A stretch of DNA of 64,000 nucleotides from Flavobacteriaceae bacterium (GCA_021739635.1 JAIPBH010000007.1:62001-126000), one strand, 5' to 3'; shown: positions 35,795-44,881, counted from the first letter of the stretch. Notes: a model not told the origin generated them from the sequence alone. Made by a program: numbers and translations.

Positions 35795-37975
35795 TTAAAA
35801 CTTTAAAGTTGCCCCTACTAAAAAGTTTGTTGTGGCTTGAGGATAATAGCCCGCACCTTCAATAGTTGTAACTTGATTTGGGTCTGACCAAGTATCATCA
35901 TACGTGTAATAATACCCATTTGACACATATTTTTCTCCAAAAATATTGTTTACCAAACCCGATAATAGAATAGATTTAAATATGGCATTTGGTTTTATTT
36001 CATAAGTAATATTAAAATCGTTTACAAAATAACTATCAAGTTTTGAAGCTTTAGAATCTGTGTTTCCCATAAATTGTTGCCCTACATATTTACTCAAGAA
36101 AGCTAGTTGAAGACTGTTTGTGGGTTGAAAAACGAAGGCATTTGCTGCCACCAAATCTGGCGAAAAAGAAATATTTGTTTTACCTAAATTCAACAGGTTT
36201 CCATCAATTTGTGTAACTGTTTGCTTATTTTTATTAGTACTTATGGTAACATTTGGTTGAATTGCAAACTGTTTTGAAATTTGAATAGCCGCATCAACTT
36301 CTAAACCTAATCTATAACTTTCTCCACTATTAGTTCTAATTGGTGTTCCGGTATTATCAATAGCTCCTGAAAGCACTAATTGTTCATTGTAAAGCATATA
36401 ATAAACATTGGCATTCATTGTAAAGACTTTTGAATGATGTCTCCAGCCTAACTCAAAATCATTTAGCTGCTCTGGCTTTATATCTGGATTGCTTTCAAAA
36501 TCACTTCTGCTTGGTTCTCTATTAGCTCTGGCATAAGAAAAATACAGACTATTTACTGAATTAAATTTATAGGTAATACCCGCTTTAGGATTGAAAAAAT
36601 TATAAGCTTCATCAATAAGCATATTAACTCTATCAGAAGTTAAACCTGTTGTTTTATAACCCACAAATCGAGTTTGTAAATCTCCATAAAGGCTTACTTT
36701 TTCATTTAATCTATAAGTCGCTTTAGCAAACATACTGAAGTCATTTTTCTTGCCTTTCCCATCGTAATAATGATCTCCAATTTCTGAATCACTGGCATAT
36801 CGAGCCCAAATAATTTCACCAAAATGTTTCCCTTTATAAGTACTGTATGAAGTTCCAAAAGTAAAATTAAGTGCCTCATTTTTATAGTTTGCACTTGCAT
36901 TAAACACATAATAATTATTGTCTAACCAACGTCTTCTAATTAAATCAGTCGTATTTATAGTTTCACTTCCAATAATGAGTTCTGTTAAATCATAATCTGT
37001 AAAACTTTCATCTTCTCTATATTGCTCAAAATAACCTCTTCCGTACGTATAATTTAAACCTATATTAGTTGACCAGCTATTGTTATATTTCTCGTTCCAA
37101 TGCCATTGATAGTGGTCTTGTTTATAGTTATCATTCTCATCCTTATGAAAACGGGTATTACCATTCTCATCTGTGTACATTCCTGAAGGATTAAATGTTC
37201 TGTTAGTTGCTAAAGTTTCTGCATCAATACCATTCCATGCTTGATAAGTAACTTCATGACCGCCAAAAATGATGGCTTTTATTAAGGTGTTATCATCAAC
37301 ATAAGACGCTTGAAGGAAATAAGATTTTAAATCAGAGCTAGCTCTATCAATATACCCATCAGAATTAATTTGAGACAAACGTCCGGCGATTTCAAAATAG
37401 TTGTTTAACATGCCTGTACTAAACTTTACATTATGTTTCCTGGTATTGTAGCTTCCAAAAGAGTTTGATATTTCACCACTTGCCTTTTCTGAAATAGCAT
37501 CTGTTAAAATATTAATACTCGCACCAAAAGCCCCTGAACCATTTGTAGATGTGCCAACACCTCGCTGTAATTGAAGGCTTTCTACAGAAGATGCAAAATC
37601 TGGTAAATCAACCCAAAACGTACCTAGTGATTCTGCATCATTATAAGGAATTCCGTTAACGGTAATATTGGTTGATTGGGCACTTACACCGCGCACTCTA
37701 ATACCTGTATAACCCACACCTGAACCAGCATCACTTGTTGTAACAACAGATGGTAAATAGTTTAATAAAATAGGTAAATCTTGTCCTAAATTACGTTTTT
37801 CAAGTGCTTCCTTTTTAATGTTTGAATGTGTGATAGGTGAAGCTGCATTGACTCTAATGGCTTTTACAAGAACTTCGTCTAGCGTTTGGATTTTGGTTGA
37901 ATCTTGCTGTTTTTCTTGAGAAAATGAATGAAATGAGAGCACATTAAGTGCTAAAAATGCGAACAAATTTTTCAT
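35795..37975 (-). CDS. TonB-dependent receptor, probably for thiamine or a precursor
   Basis: A 726-residue outer-membrane receptor. A signal peptide (ending at FSQ, about 19) is followed by a TonB box-like TLDEVLVKA, a plug domain (GIRVRGVSAQSTNITVNGIP and QRGVGTSTNGSGAFGASINI, each 20 residues) and a 22-strand-type barrel ending FLVGATLKF. A TPP riboswitch lies in its 5' leader, so uptake of thiamine or a thiamine precursor is inferred. The nearby thiamine-binding protein and PnuC transporter genes fit this. Confidence 0.93.
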   Translation of the reverse strand: MKNLFAFLALNVLSFHSFSQEKQQDSTKIQTLDEVLVKAIRVNAASPITHSNIKKEALEKRNLGQDLPILLNYLPSVVTTSDAGSGVGYTGIRVRGVSAQSTNITVNGIPYNDAESLGTFWVDLPDFASSVESLQLQRGVGTSTNGSGAFGASINILTDAISEKASGEISNSFGSYNTRKHNVKFSTGMLNNYFEIAGRLSQINSDGYIDRASSDLKSYFLQASYVDDNTLIKAIIFGGHEVTYQAWNGIDAETLATNRTFNPSGMYTDENGNTRFHKDENDNYKQDHYQWHWNEKYNNSWSTNIGLNYTYGRGYFEQYREDESFTDYDLTELIIGSETINTTDLIRRRWLDNNYYVFNASANYKNEALNFTFGTSYSTYKGKHFGEIIWARYASDSEIGDHYYDGKGKKNDFSMFAKATYRLNEKVSLYGDLQTRFVGYKTTGLTSDRVNMLIDEAYNFFNPKAGITYKFNSVNSLYFSYARANREPSRSDFESNPDIKPEQLNDFELGWRHHSKVFTMNANVYYMLYNEQLVLSGAIDNTGTPIRTNSGESYRLGLEVDAAIQISKQFAIQPNVTISTNKNKQTVTQIDGNLLNLGKTNISFSPDLVAANAFVFQPTNSLQLAFLSKYVGQQFMGNTDSKASKLDSYFVNDFNITYEIKPNAIFKSILLSGLVNNIFGEKYVSNGYYYTYDDTWSDPNQVTTIEGAGYYPQATTNFLVGATLKF

Positions 37976-38030
37976 ACGATTATGATATTTATAATCGAAT
38001 AAAAAGAGGTAATTATTCTGGTTAATATTA

Positions 38031-38125
38031 ATTAAAAATGGCGACTTTCGCCGTCCCTTAGCAGCATTACCTGCTCAGGTTCATTGGGTATGATCTCAGC
38101 CGTTTATAGGCACCCCTTTTTTGAG
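38031..38125 (-). promoter_or_regulatory. TPP riboswitch with terminator-like hairpin
   Basis: On the minus strand the thi-box features are in order: GGGGTGCC, GGCTGAGATCATACCC, ACCTGAGCAGGTAATGC and GGGACGG. A short perfect hairpin GGCGA-AAG-TCGCC with a T run (ATTTTTAATT) directly follows the aptamer, 60 bases before the receptor ATG. Control by termination is inferred; the hairpin pairs the end of the aptamer. Confidence 0.92.
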
Positions 38126-38132
38126 AACAATG

Positions 38133-38140
38133 CAAAGGTA
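38133..38140 (-). promoter_or_regulatory. -7 box for the riboswitch transcript
   Basis: TACCTTTG on the minus strand fits TAnnTTTG and lies 8 bases ahead of the riboswitch, so the transcript would begin at the aptamer. Confidence 0.55.
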
Positions 38141-38181
38141 AAAACAATTGACAAATGACAATTTATAATTGATGATTATTT

Positions 38182-38589
38182 TTATTCTAAATCAGGTTTT
38201 TTTCTAATGGTCTTTTTATCAGATAGATTACGCTTATCTTTTAATCTTTTTTTGATAATCGCTTTTGGAATTTTTGTTGGAACTCGTTTTTTTGGAACTA
38301 TCAACCCATTTTTAATTAACTCTAAAAAGCGATTTATAGCAAGTTCTTTATTTTTATGCTGACTTCTGCTTTCATCACATTGCAGGATTAGAATATTATC
38401 TTTAGTTAATCTGGAACTTAGTTTATTTATTAATCTTTCTTTTTGAACTTCACTTAAAACTAAAGAATCTGAAAGATTAAAGATTAATTCAATTTTTGAG
38501 GCAACTTTATTTACATGTTGGCCTCCACTTCCAGAACTTCTTATGGCTTTAAAATTAAGTTCAGAAACTAAAGCTTCTTCTTCAATCAT
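38182..38589 (-). CDS. arfB: Alternative ribosome-rescue factor ArfB (YaeJ)
   Basis: A 135-residue peptidyl-tRNA hydrolase-type release factor. GSGGQHVNK (about residues 21-29) holds the catalytic GGQ, and the basic C-terminal tail (KKRLKDKRNLSDKKTIRKK) inserts into the mRNA channel of stalled ribosomes in the family. Overlaps by 4 bases with the DUF4301 gene, so it is the last gene of that operon. Confidence 0.95.
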   Translation of the reverse strand: MIEEEALVSELNFKAIRSSGSGGQHVNKVASKIELIFNLSDSLVLSEVQKERLINKLSSRLTKDNILILQCDESRSQHKNKELAINRFLELIKNGLIVPKKRVPTKIPKAIIKKRLKDKRNLSDKKTIRKKPDLE

Positions 38590-40142
38590 TTTGATACTTG
38601 GTGTGAATCTCTAAGAAGATCATTTACCGTTTTTACTGGGTTGAAGGTTATTAAAGGCACTTCAACAAAAATAGTATTCCAATACGCCATACTGCCATTC
38701 CATAAACCAGGAAGTTCTAGTGCTTTAATATTAACACCTAAATGATTTTTTTTAGTGATAAATGACGCATCGTGGTCAACATATTTTAAAAGGTTAAAAG
38801 ATTCTCCTTTGTAATTTTTAACACCGCAAACTAAATCTACTGGATTAAAATGTGTAGAGTTTTTAAGTAAGTTCATTTGATTTTCATTGCTAGAATCAAC
38901 CTGAGCTGATTCTACAATTTGCAACGAAATAATTCCTTTTTTATCTTGCACCCAAAATGGACCACCACCAGGTTCACCTTCATTTTTAACCATACCACAA
39001 ACACGAATTGGGCGATTTAGTCTTTCTTTTAAATAGAAAATTTTAGAATCTAACGAAGAGTTTTCAAAATCAGCAGCTACAACAACATTCAATTTATTTG
39101 TCACAAATTCAACGATAGATTTTAAATCGTCTTCGTTTAAATCATCTGTTTCTAACTGATGCAAAATTTTAAACACTTGTTCTTGAACTTCTAAAAGAAT
39201 TCCTGCTAATATTTTTTTATGATTTGAAATAATGTCATGATATTCCTTAACAACAACATTATCTATGTTTTTTATAAAAATAATGTCGTTATCAAGTTCA
39301 TTAAGATTTTCAATTAAAGCTCCATGTCCAGAAGGTCTAAATAATATGCTTCCTTCTTCATCTTTAAAAAGTTCATTATTAGTTGTTAAAGCAATGGTAT
39401 CTGTAGATTTTTTTTGAAATGAAAACGTTACATTAAAAGTATTACCTGTGTTTTTTTCAACTCGTTCTTCAATATGATTTAGTTCTTTTTTAAAATTTTC
39501 GTTATGATTTTCTGAAATGGTAAAATGTAAATTAGCTTTTTTATTTGATGAAGCATAAAGAGCTCCTTCGTACAAATGTTCTTCAAAAGCGGTTGCTACA
39601 TGGTTTTTATATTTATGAAAAGGGAATAATCCTTTTGGGAAAAAACTATAGTTTAACCTACTAACATCCAACATGGTTTTTACAAATTCAACTCGTTTTT
39701 CTTCAAAAGATAATTCATTATAATTTGGATTTACGTTATGAATATTTTGAACTACCTCTTCAAAAAAGGGTATTTTTTCTAATGTTTCAGAAAATTTAGA
39801 AATCTCTTTATTGTTTGATTTTTCTATGTAAGAATCAAAATTTCCATCATGTCTGTTATAATCATTTAAAAAGTCAAATAAAAATTTAAACATTCTTGTA
39901 GCAGCACCAGATGCAGGCACAAATTTTACTATAGATAACTTGTCTCTTCTACTATCAAAAAAATTAATAAAATGAGATTCTTGCGCTTTTTCTATTTTAA
40001 GAATACCATTGCCAACGGTTGCCGCTTCTTTTAAATTAGAATACGCCATACCCGATGTAATAAGTGCCATTTGAGCCTTTACTTTATCAGTAGTTAATCC
40101 ATAATTTTTAATTTGAATTTTATCTTTTTCAGAAAATATCAC
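38586..40142 (-). CDS. DUF4301 family protein
   Basis: A 518-residue protein of the DUF4301 family, common in Bacteroidota and without known function. Visible features include a VPASGAATRMFKFLFDFL segment (about residue 77) and FRPSGHGALIENLNELD (about 269), which recall nucleotidyltransferase-like sugar-binding loops. No signal peptide. It overlaps the NadR-like kinase gene by 14 bases and arfB by 4. Confidence 0.85.
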   Translation of the reverse strand: MIFSEKDKIQIKNYGLTTDKVKAQMALITSGMAYSNLKEAATVGNGILKIEKAQESHFINFFDSRRDKLSIVKFVPASGAATRMFKFLFDFLNDYNRHDGNFDSYIEKSNNKEISKFSETLEKIPFFEEVVQNIHNVNPNYNELSFEEKRVEFVKTMLDVSRLNYSFFPKGLFPFHKYKNHVATAFEEHLYEGALYASSNKKANLHFTISENHNENFKKELNHIEERVEKNTGNTFNVTFSFQKKSTDTIALTTNNELFKDEEGSILFRPSGHGALIENLNELDNDIIFIKNIDNVVVKEYHDIISNHKKILAGILLEVQEQVFKILHQLETDDLNEDDLKSIVEFVTNKLNVVVAADFENSSLDSKIFYLKERLNRPIRVCGMVKNEGEPGGGPFWVQDKKGIISLQIVESAQVDSSNENQMNLLKNSTHFNPVDLVCGVKNYKGESFNLLKYVDHDASFITKKNHLGVNIKALELPGLWNGSMAYWNTIFVEVPLITFNPVKTVNDLLRDSHQVSK

Positions 40143-40707
40143 TTTTGTTTTTTAATAGTTTATCAATATGCTTTACAGCTAATTTCAAGCGTTCTTTTTT
40201 ATCTCCTTTTAATAAAACATAGGGTCTATTGTATTTTATTAAAGTATCTTCAAAAGCTTTAAACATGAGTTCTCTTTCGTCTGGTTTATCACGTAAATCA
40301 TCAGCTTCCCAAGGTGTATCAATATACGTCAAAAAATACAAATCATAAGTATTTTCTAACGCATATTTTTCCAAAATTGGGTCACAAGACCCTGTATAAT
40401 AAGCTTCAGAATACACCTTGGTTTCAAGCAAATCTGTATCACAAATTAAAACACTATCTGTTTTTTTAGCTAGTTTATTTTCTAAAAACATTTGTCCTTC
40501 TGCAATAGGAAGTAAGTCTTTTGGCTCACACGTTTTGCGCTCTTCATTCCATTTATTTTGAAGATACTCTCGGGCGTATTCTGGAACCCAAACTGAATTA
40601 TAATACCTTGCCAAATGATTGGACAAGGTTGTTTTTCCAGTAGATTCTGGTCCAAACAAAACTATTTTTACGCAATTTGACGGTTGTTGTTTAAGCTTTT
40701 CTTCCAT
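40129..40707 (-). CDS. NadR-like P-loop kinase
   Basis: A 192-residue ATP-binding protein. Walker A is GPESTGKTTLS (about residues 19-29), followed by VPEYAREYL (about 46) and a DTDLLETKV region. This is the ribosylnicotinamide-kinase domain of NadR, which phosphorylates nicotinamide riboside. It overlaps pnuC by 40 bases. In this operon, however, thiamine-linked genes sit on both sides, so phosphorylation of thiamine or a related vitamin cannot be excluded. Confidence 0.85.
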   Translation of the reverse strand: MEEKLKQQPSNCVKIVLFGPESTGKTTLSNHLARYYNSVWVPEYAREYLQNKWNEERKTCEPKDLLPIAEGQMFLENKLAKKTDSVLICDTDLLETKVYSEAYYTGSCDPILEKYALENTYDLYFLTYIDTPWEADDLRDKPDERELMFKAFEDTLIKYNRPYVLLKGDKKERLKLAVKHIDKLLKNKSDIF

Positions 40708-41300
40708 GCGATATATCCTTGAATTGCTAATATAGTAAAGATTAAATACTGAAGTGATAACATGCCTAATCCTCTATAGGCATAAAGTGGAATGGTAATT
40801 AAATCAGCAATAATCCAAAGTGTCCAATTTTCTAATTTTTTAATAGCCATATACCACATAGCAGTAAAGAAAATACCAGAGGTAACAATATCTATATAAT
40901 TTGGTATTTGTAAGGTGTAATTAAATCCTTTGTACACAAAATAGGTGACTATCATGGTTAATATAAATAACAAAATTCCTATTTGTTTTTCTTTTGTGGT
41001 AGTTCTCGAAATAGGAACTAAAACCTTATTTTCTTTTTTTCTTGACCAATTCCACCAACCGTAAATACTCATTACGGAATAATAAAAATTCATCATCATA
41101 TCACCAAAATACTCACTAATATAAAGAAGATAAACCGTTATAACTGTGCAGATAAGTCCCGTTGGATACACCAAAATATTTTCTTTTTTGGCATACCAAA
41201 CACTCATGATACCAAACACAAAAGCAAAAGCTTCTAAAACTATTTGAAAGGTTGGAACAACATGATATGGATCAATGAAAAAATCAAAAATGTGGTTCAT
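40668..41300 (-). CDS. pnuC: PnuC family vitamin transporter
   Basis: A 210-residue membrane protein with about seven hydrophobic helices and SVMSIYGWWNWSRK (about residue 83), typical of PnuC. PnuC moves nicotinamide riboside; the PnuT subgroup of Bacteroidota moves thiamine. It overlaps the thiamine-binding-protein gene upstream (17 bases) and the NadR-like kinase gene downstream. With the TPP-riboswitch receptor next door, a thiamine-type substrate (PnuT) is possible, but the kinase speaks for nicotinamide riboside. Confidence 0.9.
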   Translation of the reverse strand: MNHIFDFFIDPYHVVPTFQIVLEAFAFVFGIMSVWYAKKENILVYPTGLICTVITVYLLYISEYFGDMMMNFYYSVMSIYGWWNWSRKKENKVLVPISRTTTKEKQIGILLFILTMIVTYFVYKGFNYTLQIPNYIDIVTSGIFFTAMWYMAIKKLENWTLWIIADLITIPLYAYRGLGMLSLQYLIFTILAIQGYIAWKKSLNNNRQIA

Positions 41301-41550
41301 AATCGCTTCTATCTGTTTTTACAACTTTCATAGTTAAGACTGCAATATCAGTTCCTTCAAATGATGTTTTAATCGCCTTATTAAGAAACGCCATCAATTC
41401 ATCATAATCACCATAAATTTGTGTGCTTAACGGGTTTTCCAATACGGTAAATTTTGAAGCTCTCAATACTTTTATAAAGTTGATGACATGCGATTCGTAA
41501 TCATTTTGTAATGGCGATAAGGTCAAATCTACTGATATGTTCATATTCAA
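41284..41550 (-). CDS. Thiamine-binding protein (MTH1187/YkoF family)
   Basis: An 88-residue protein of the MTH1187/COG0011 thiamine-binding family: DLTLSPLQNDYESHV near the N-terminus and ENPLSTQIYGDYDELM (about 37-52), with the compact ferredoxin-like fold length expected. Family members bind thiamine in the cytoplasm. Overlaps pcrB upstream by 4 bases and pnuC downstream by 17. Confidence 0.88.
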   Translation of the reverse strand: MNMNISVDLTLSPLQNDYESHVINFIKVLRASKFTVLENPLSTQIYGDYDELMAFLNKAIKTSFEGTDIAVLTMKVVKTDRSDYEPHF

Positions 41551-42275
41551 TTTTTTTTAAGTTCTTCAAAAAATGATTCATCATTTTCAAAAGCTGTACC
41601 AATAACAACTAAATCAGCTCCCGAATTATAGGTATCATCTAATTGTTTTTTAGTTTTAATACCACCGCCAACAATGAGCGGAATATTCAATTCTTTTTTA
41701 ACAGATTTTATAATATCAGATGTAATGGGTTCTAAAGCGCCACTACCAGCTTCTAAATATATAAGTTTCATTCCTAACAATTCACCAGCTTTGGCTGTAT
41801 CAACTATTTTTTGAATATTGGCTCTAGAAATAGGCGTTGTTTGAGTAACTATTTCAACACTTGTTTCTTTTTCATTTTCAATAAGAATGTATCCTGTAGG
41901 AATAACTTCTAAAGTGGTATTTCTTAATTCTGAAACAGATTCAACATGTTTCCCAATAAGATACTCAGGATTTCTTCCAGAAATCAATGACAAAAATAAA
42001 AGGGCATGAGCATTATCGGCTATTTGTGAAATAGAACCTGGAAATAATACAATAGGTAATTGTGTGTGCCTCTTAATTTCTCCAACTATAGCTTTTGTAA
42101 GGTTATCTTCAACAGTACTTCCTCCAACAAAAATATGTGTTGCTATGGAATTGTTTACCTTTTTTATAAAACTATAAATATCTTCAAATACTACCTTTTC
42201 TGGATCTATTAAAACAGCAAATAACTTGTTGTTATTCTTTGCTGAAGCCTTTATTTTTTTATAAATACTAGTCAT
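41547..42275 (-). CDS. pcrB: Geranylgeranylglyceryl phosphate synthase-like protein (PcrB/GGGPS)
   Basis: A 242-residue TIM-barrel prenyltransferase. LFAVLIDPEK (about residue 18), IFVGGSTVEDN, YLEAGSGALEPI and LIVGGGIKTKKQL (about 201) mark the GGGPS/PcrB family. The archaeal enzyme makes the first ether bond of ether lipids by linking glycerol-1-phosphate and a prenyl diphosphate. The Bacteroidota product is not established. The next minus-strand gene upstream, a PPTase, ends at the base before its start. Confidence 0.92.
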   Translation of the reverse strand: MTSIYKKIKASAKNNNKLFAVLIDPEKVVFEDIYSFIKKVNNSIATHIFVGGSTVEDNLTKAIVGEIKRHTQLPIVLFPGSISQIADNAHALLFLSLISGRNPEYLIGKHVESVSELRNTTLEVIPTGYILIENEKETSVEIVTQTTPISRANIQKIVDTAKAGELLGMKLIYLEAGSGALEPITSDIIKSVKKELNIPLIVGGGIKTKKQLDDTYNSGADLVVIGTAFENDESFFEELKKN

Positions 42276-42902
42276 TTAAACTAAAGCATAAGCACAAGAA
42301 AAGCCTTCAAATTCTAAAAAGTTAATATGAAATCTGTGTTTTTTATTTTCATGGTCAATCCAAGCTGTTGTGTTTTCATCTTCAACAGAAAACGGTATAA
42401 CCAAGCAATGCTCTTTAAAGCTCAATCCTGGAGTTGCAAACAGCTTATATAATGATTCTTTTACACACCAAATTGAAGTTAACTTTTTAATATAGTCAAC
42501 ATCGTCTTCTTTTAAATAATCAAACTCATAATCAATAAATTTATGTGCAATGATGGTTATTTTATCTCTTTGTTTTTCAATATCAATACCCACAACATCA
42601 TCACTAATAATAACTGCTGAAAATGTAAAAGAATGGGTAATTGAAATATGCTTCCCATCATGTAAATGTGGTTTTCCATTTTCGTCATAAAACAACTCTG
42701 AATCTTGATAACCAAATTCTGCTAACAAATGGCGCACACTTAAAAAGCCTTGTTGATGCAATTCACTTTTCATACTCAAAATACGCTTTAAATTTTCTGG
42801 TTTTAAAATGATTCCGTTCATCAAATCGCTATATGATTCTGTAATCTCCCAGATTTTAACAGTTGTTTGTGAATTTGGAGTAATGGTTTTGTAAAGAGGC
42901 AT
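42276..42902 (-). CDS. 4'-phosphopantetheinyl transferase
   Basis: A 208-residue Sfp-type transferase that moves 4'-phosphopantetheine from CoA to carrier proteins. VVGIDIEKQRDK (about residue 107) and WCVKESLYKLFATPG (about 145) hold the magnesium and CoA-binding residues. It is the first gene of the overlapping operon that runs to arfB. Confidence 0.93.
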   Translation of the reverse strand: MPLYKTITPNSQTTVKIWEITESYSDLMNGIILKPENLKRILSMKSELHQQGFLSVRHLLAEFGYQDSELFYDENGKPHLHDGKHISITHSFTFSAVIISDDVVGIDIEKQRDKITIIAHKFIDYEFDYLKEDDVDYIKKLTSIWCVKESLYKLFATPGLSFKEHCLVIPFSVEDENTTAWIDHENKKHRFHINFLEFEGFSCAYALV

Positions 42903-42925
42903 TTAATATTCTGAAAGTTATTAGT

Positions 42926-42933
42926 TATCTTTG
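42926..42933 (+). promoter_or_regulatory. -7 box for ahcY
   Basis: TATCTTTG fits TAnnTTTG, 33 bases before the ATG at 42967. An in-frame TTG at 42931 overlaps this box and so is unlikely to be the start. Confidence 0.55.
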
Positions 42934-42966
42934 CAGCAAAAATTTCTGAAATACAAATATACTAAT

Positions 42967-44283
42967 ATGAACACAAAAACAATTGCTTACGTTCCTAATA
43001 AGGTAAAAGATATATCATTAGCCGCTTGGGGAAGAAAAGAGATAGAATTAGCCGAAGCAGAAATGCCAGGATTAATGAGTCTTCGTGAAGAATACAAACA
43101 TTCTCAACCACTTAAAGGCGCAAGAATTGCTGGTTGTTTACACATGACTATCCAAACCGCTGTATTAATTGAAACTTTACAAGCTTTAGGTGCCGAAGTA
43201 ACTTGGAGTTCATGTAACATTTTTTCTACACAAGATCAAGCTGCCGCGGCCATTGCTGCTGCTGGAACTTCTGTTTACGCATGGAAAGGCATGAATGAAG
43301 AAGAATTTGATTGGTGTATTGAACAAACACTGTTCTTTGGTGAAGATAGAAAACCTCTTAACATGATTCTTGATGATGGTGGCGATTTAACCAATATGGT
43401 TTTTGACCGTTACCCAGAATTAATTTCAGGTATAAAAGGGTTAAGCGAAGAAACTACTACAGGCGTTCACAGATTGTATGAACGCATGAAAGAAGGAACA
43501 TTGCCAATGCCAGCAATTAATGTGAACGATTCTGTTACAAAATCTAAATTCGATAACAAATATGGCTGTAAAGAAAGCGCTGTAGATGCTATTAGAAGAG
43601 CTACTGATGTTATGCTTGCTGGAAAACGTATAATTGTATGTGGTTACGGCGATGTTGGTAAAGGAACCGCAGCTTCATTTAAAGGTGCAGGAAGTATTGT
43701 AACCGTTACAGAAATTGACCCTATTTGTGCCTTACAAGCTGCTATGGATGGTTTTGAAGTAAAACGTTTAGAAACAGTTGTTAGTAATGCAGATATAATT
43801 ATTACAACAACTGGCAATAAAGATATTGTACGTAGCGAACATTTTGAAGCTGTAAAAGACAAAACCATTATTTGTAACATAGGGCATTTTGACAATGAAA
43901 TAGATATGGCTTGGTTAAACAAAAACTATGGTCATACAAAAAACACCATCAAACCTCAAGTAGATAAATACACTATCAATGGTAAAGATATTATCATTTT
44001 AGCCGAAGGTCGTTTAGTAAATTTAGGTTGCGCAACAGGTCATCCAAGTTTTGTAATGAGTAACTCATTTACCAACCAAACTTTAGCTCAAATTGAATTA
44101 TGGACAAACAGTGAAGCTTACGGAAACGAAGTATATATGCTGCCAAAACACTTAGATGAAAAAGTAGCAAAATTACACTTAGAAAAAATTGGAGTAGAAT
44201 TAACTGAACTTCGTAAAGACCAAGCAGAATATATTGGTGTCACCGTAGAAGGTCCATTCAAACCAGAATATTACAGATATTAA
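42967..44283 (+). CDS. ahcY: Adenosylhomocysteinase
   Basis: A 438-residue S-adenosylhomocysteine hydrolase, which splits the methyltransfer by-product to adenosine and homocysteine. NAD-binding: [14 protein letters not shown] (about residue 228); also [16 protein letters not shown] and the C-terminal KPEYYRY. The ATG at 42967 is preferred because the earlier in-frame TTG overlaps a promoter box. A short repeat and a terminator follow the stop. Confidence 0.97.
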   Translation: MNTKTIAYVPNKVKDISLAAWGRKEIELAEAEMPGLMSLREEYKHSQPLKGARIAGCLHMTIQTAVLIETLQALGAEVTWSSCNIFSTQDQAAAAIAAAGTSVYAWKGMNEEEFDWCIEQTLFFGEDRKPLNMILDDGGDLTNMVFDRYPELISGIKGLSEETTTGVHRLYERMKEGTLPMPAINVNDSVTKSKFDNKYGCKESAVDAIRRATDVMLAGKRIIVCGYGDVGKGTAASFKGAGSIVTVTEIDPICALQAAMDGFEVKRLETVVSNADIIITTTGNKDIVRSEHFEAVKDKTIICNIGHFDNEIDMAWLNKNYGHTKNTIKPQVDKYTINGKDIIILAEGRLVNLGCATGHPSFVMSNSFTNQTLAQIELWTNSEAYGNEVYMLPKHLDEKVAKLHLEKIGVELTELRKDQAEYIGVTVEGPFKPEYYRY

Positions 44284-44287
44284 TACG

Positions 44288-44320
44288 CCATTGCGAGGAG
44301 TCTGCGATGCCGTAATCTCT
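44288..44320. repeat. Short dispersed repeat (GCGAGGAG type), copy 2
   Basis: CCATTGCGAGGAG then TCTGCGATGCCG then TAATCTCT, starting 4 bases after the ahcY stop. It resembles 22400-22446. Confidence 0.5.
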
Positions 44321-44339
44321 CAATAGTAACTATAATTAT

Positions 44340-44373
44340 AAATCCTAAGCAGAAATGTTTGGGATTTTTTTAT
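44340..44373 (+). terminator. Terminator of ahcY
   Basis: AATCCTAA / TTTGGGATT stem (one G-T pair) followed by a T run. Confidence 0.7.
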
Positions 44374-44540
44374 TACTAATATCAGAAATAAATTTAAAGG
44401 ATTGTATCAATAATTTGGGCAATTTTGCTTTGCCTTTTAGAGGCAAAACAAACCGCGCTTTTCGTTACTAGTTTTGCAAAACCATATATGGCAGTTTTGC
44501 AAAAGCTAACCACTACAATCGCTATCGCAAATAAAAAACA
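44374..44540. other. Palindrome-rich intergenic segment
   Basis: No gene is convincing in this part of a 311-bp gap. Palindromes TTTTGCAAAA at 44472-44481 and 44495-44504, 23 bases apart, flank CCATATATGG at 44482-44491. A TTTGCC/GGCAAA hairpin lies at about 44434-44452. Function unknown. Confidence 0.5.
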
Positions 44541-44575
44541 AAAAACCCTTTCTGCAAACAGAAAGGGTTTTTTAT
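44540..44575 (-). terminator. Terminator of the rplU-rpmA operon
   Basis: AAAACCCTTTCTG / CAGAAAGGGTTTT, a 13-bp stem with a 4-base loop and T-rich flanks in both directions, 20 bases after the rpmA stop. Confidence 0.88.
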
Positions 44576-44594
44576 ACTTTAAAGCCATTGTAAA

Positions 44595-44855
44595 TTAAGC
44601 CTCAAAAGGCTCAATAGAAACATAAGACTTATTATCTTTTTTCTTTGAAAATTTTACAACACCATCAACATAAGCGTGTAATGTATGATCTTTTGAAGAA
44701 TATACGTTTTCACCTGGATGGTGAGTATTTCCTCTTTGTCTAACGATAATGTTACCTGCTTTTGCAGCTTGACCACCAAAAATCTTAACACCTAAGCGTT
44801 TTGATTCTGATTCTCTACCGTTTTTCGAACTTCCGACTCCTTTTTTATGTGCCAT
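44595..44855 (-). CDS. rpmA: Ribosomal protein bL27
   Basis: An 86-residue L27. The N-terminus is [20 protein letters not shown], followed by [20 protein letters not shown], the conserved core that reaches the peptidyl-transferase centre. No extra leader precedes MAHKKG, so no N-terminal processing is needed. Cotranscribed with rplU, 26 bases upstream. Confidence 0.98.
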   Translation of the reverse strand: MAHKKGVGSSKNGRESESKRLGVKIFGGQAAKAGNIIVRQRGNTHHPGENVYSSKDHTLHAYVDGVVKFSKKKDNKSYVSIEPFEA

Positions 44856-44881
44856 TTTATTTCGATTTTATTTTTTTAAAA

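Noticed and set aside
44394-44588. A 64-codon minus-strand frame ahead of rpmA
   Set aside because: It starts inside a terminator hairpin, contains palindromes in all frames, and has no family likeness; kept as non-coding.
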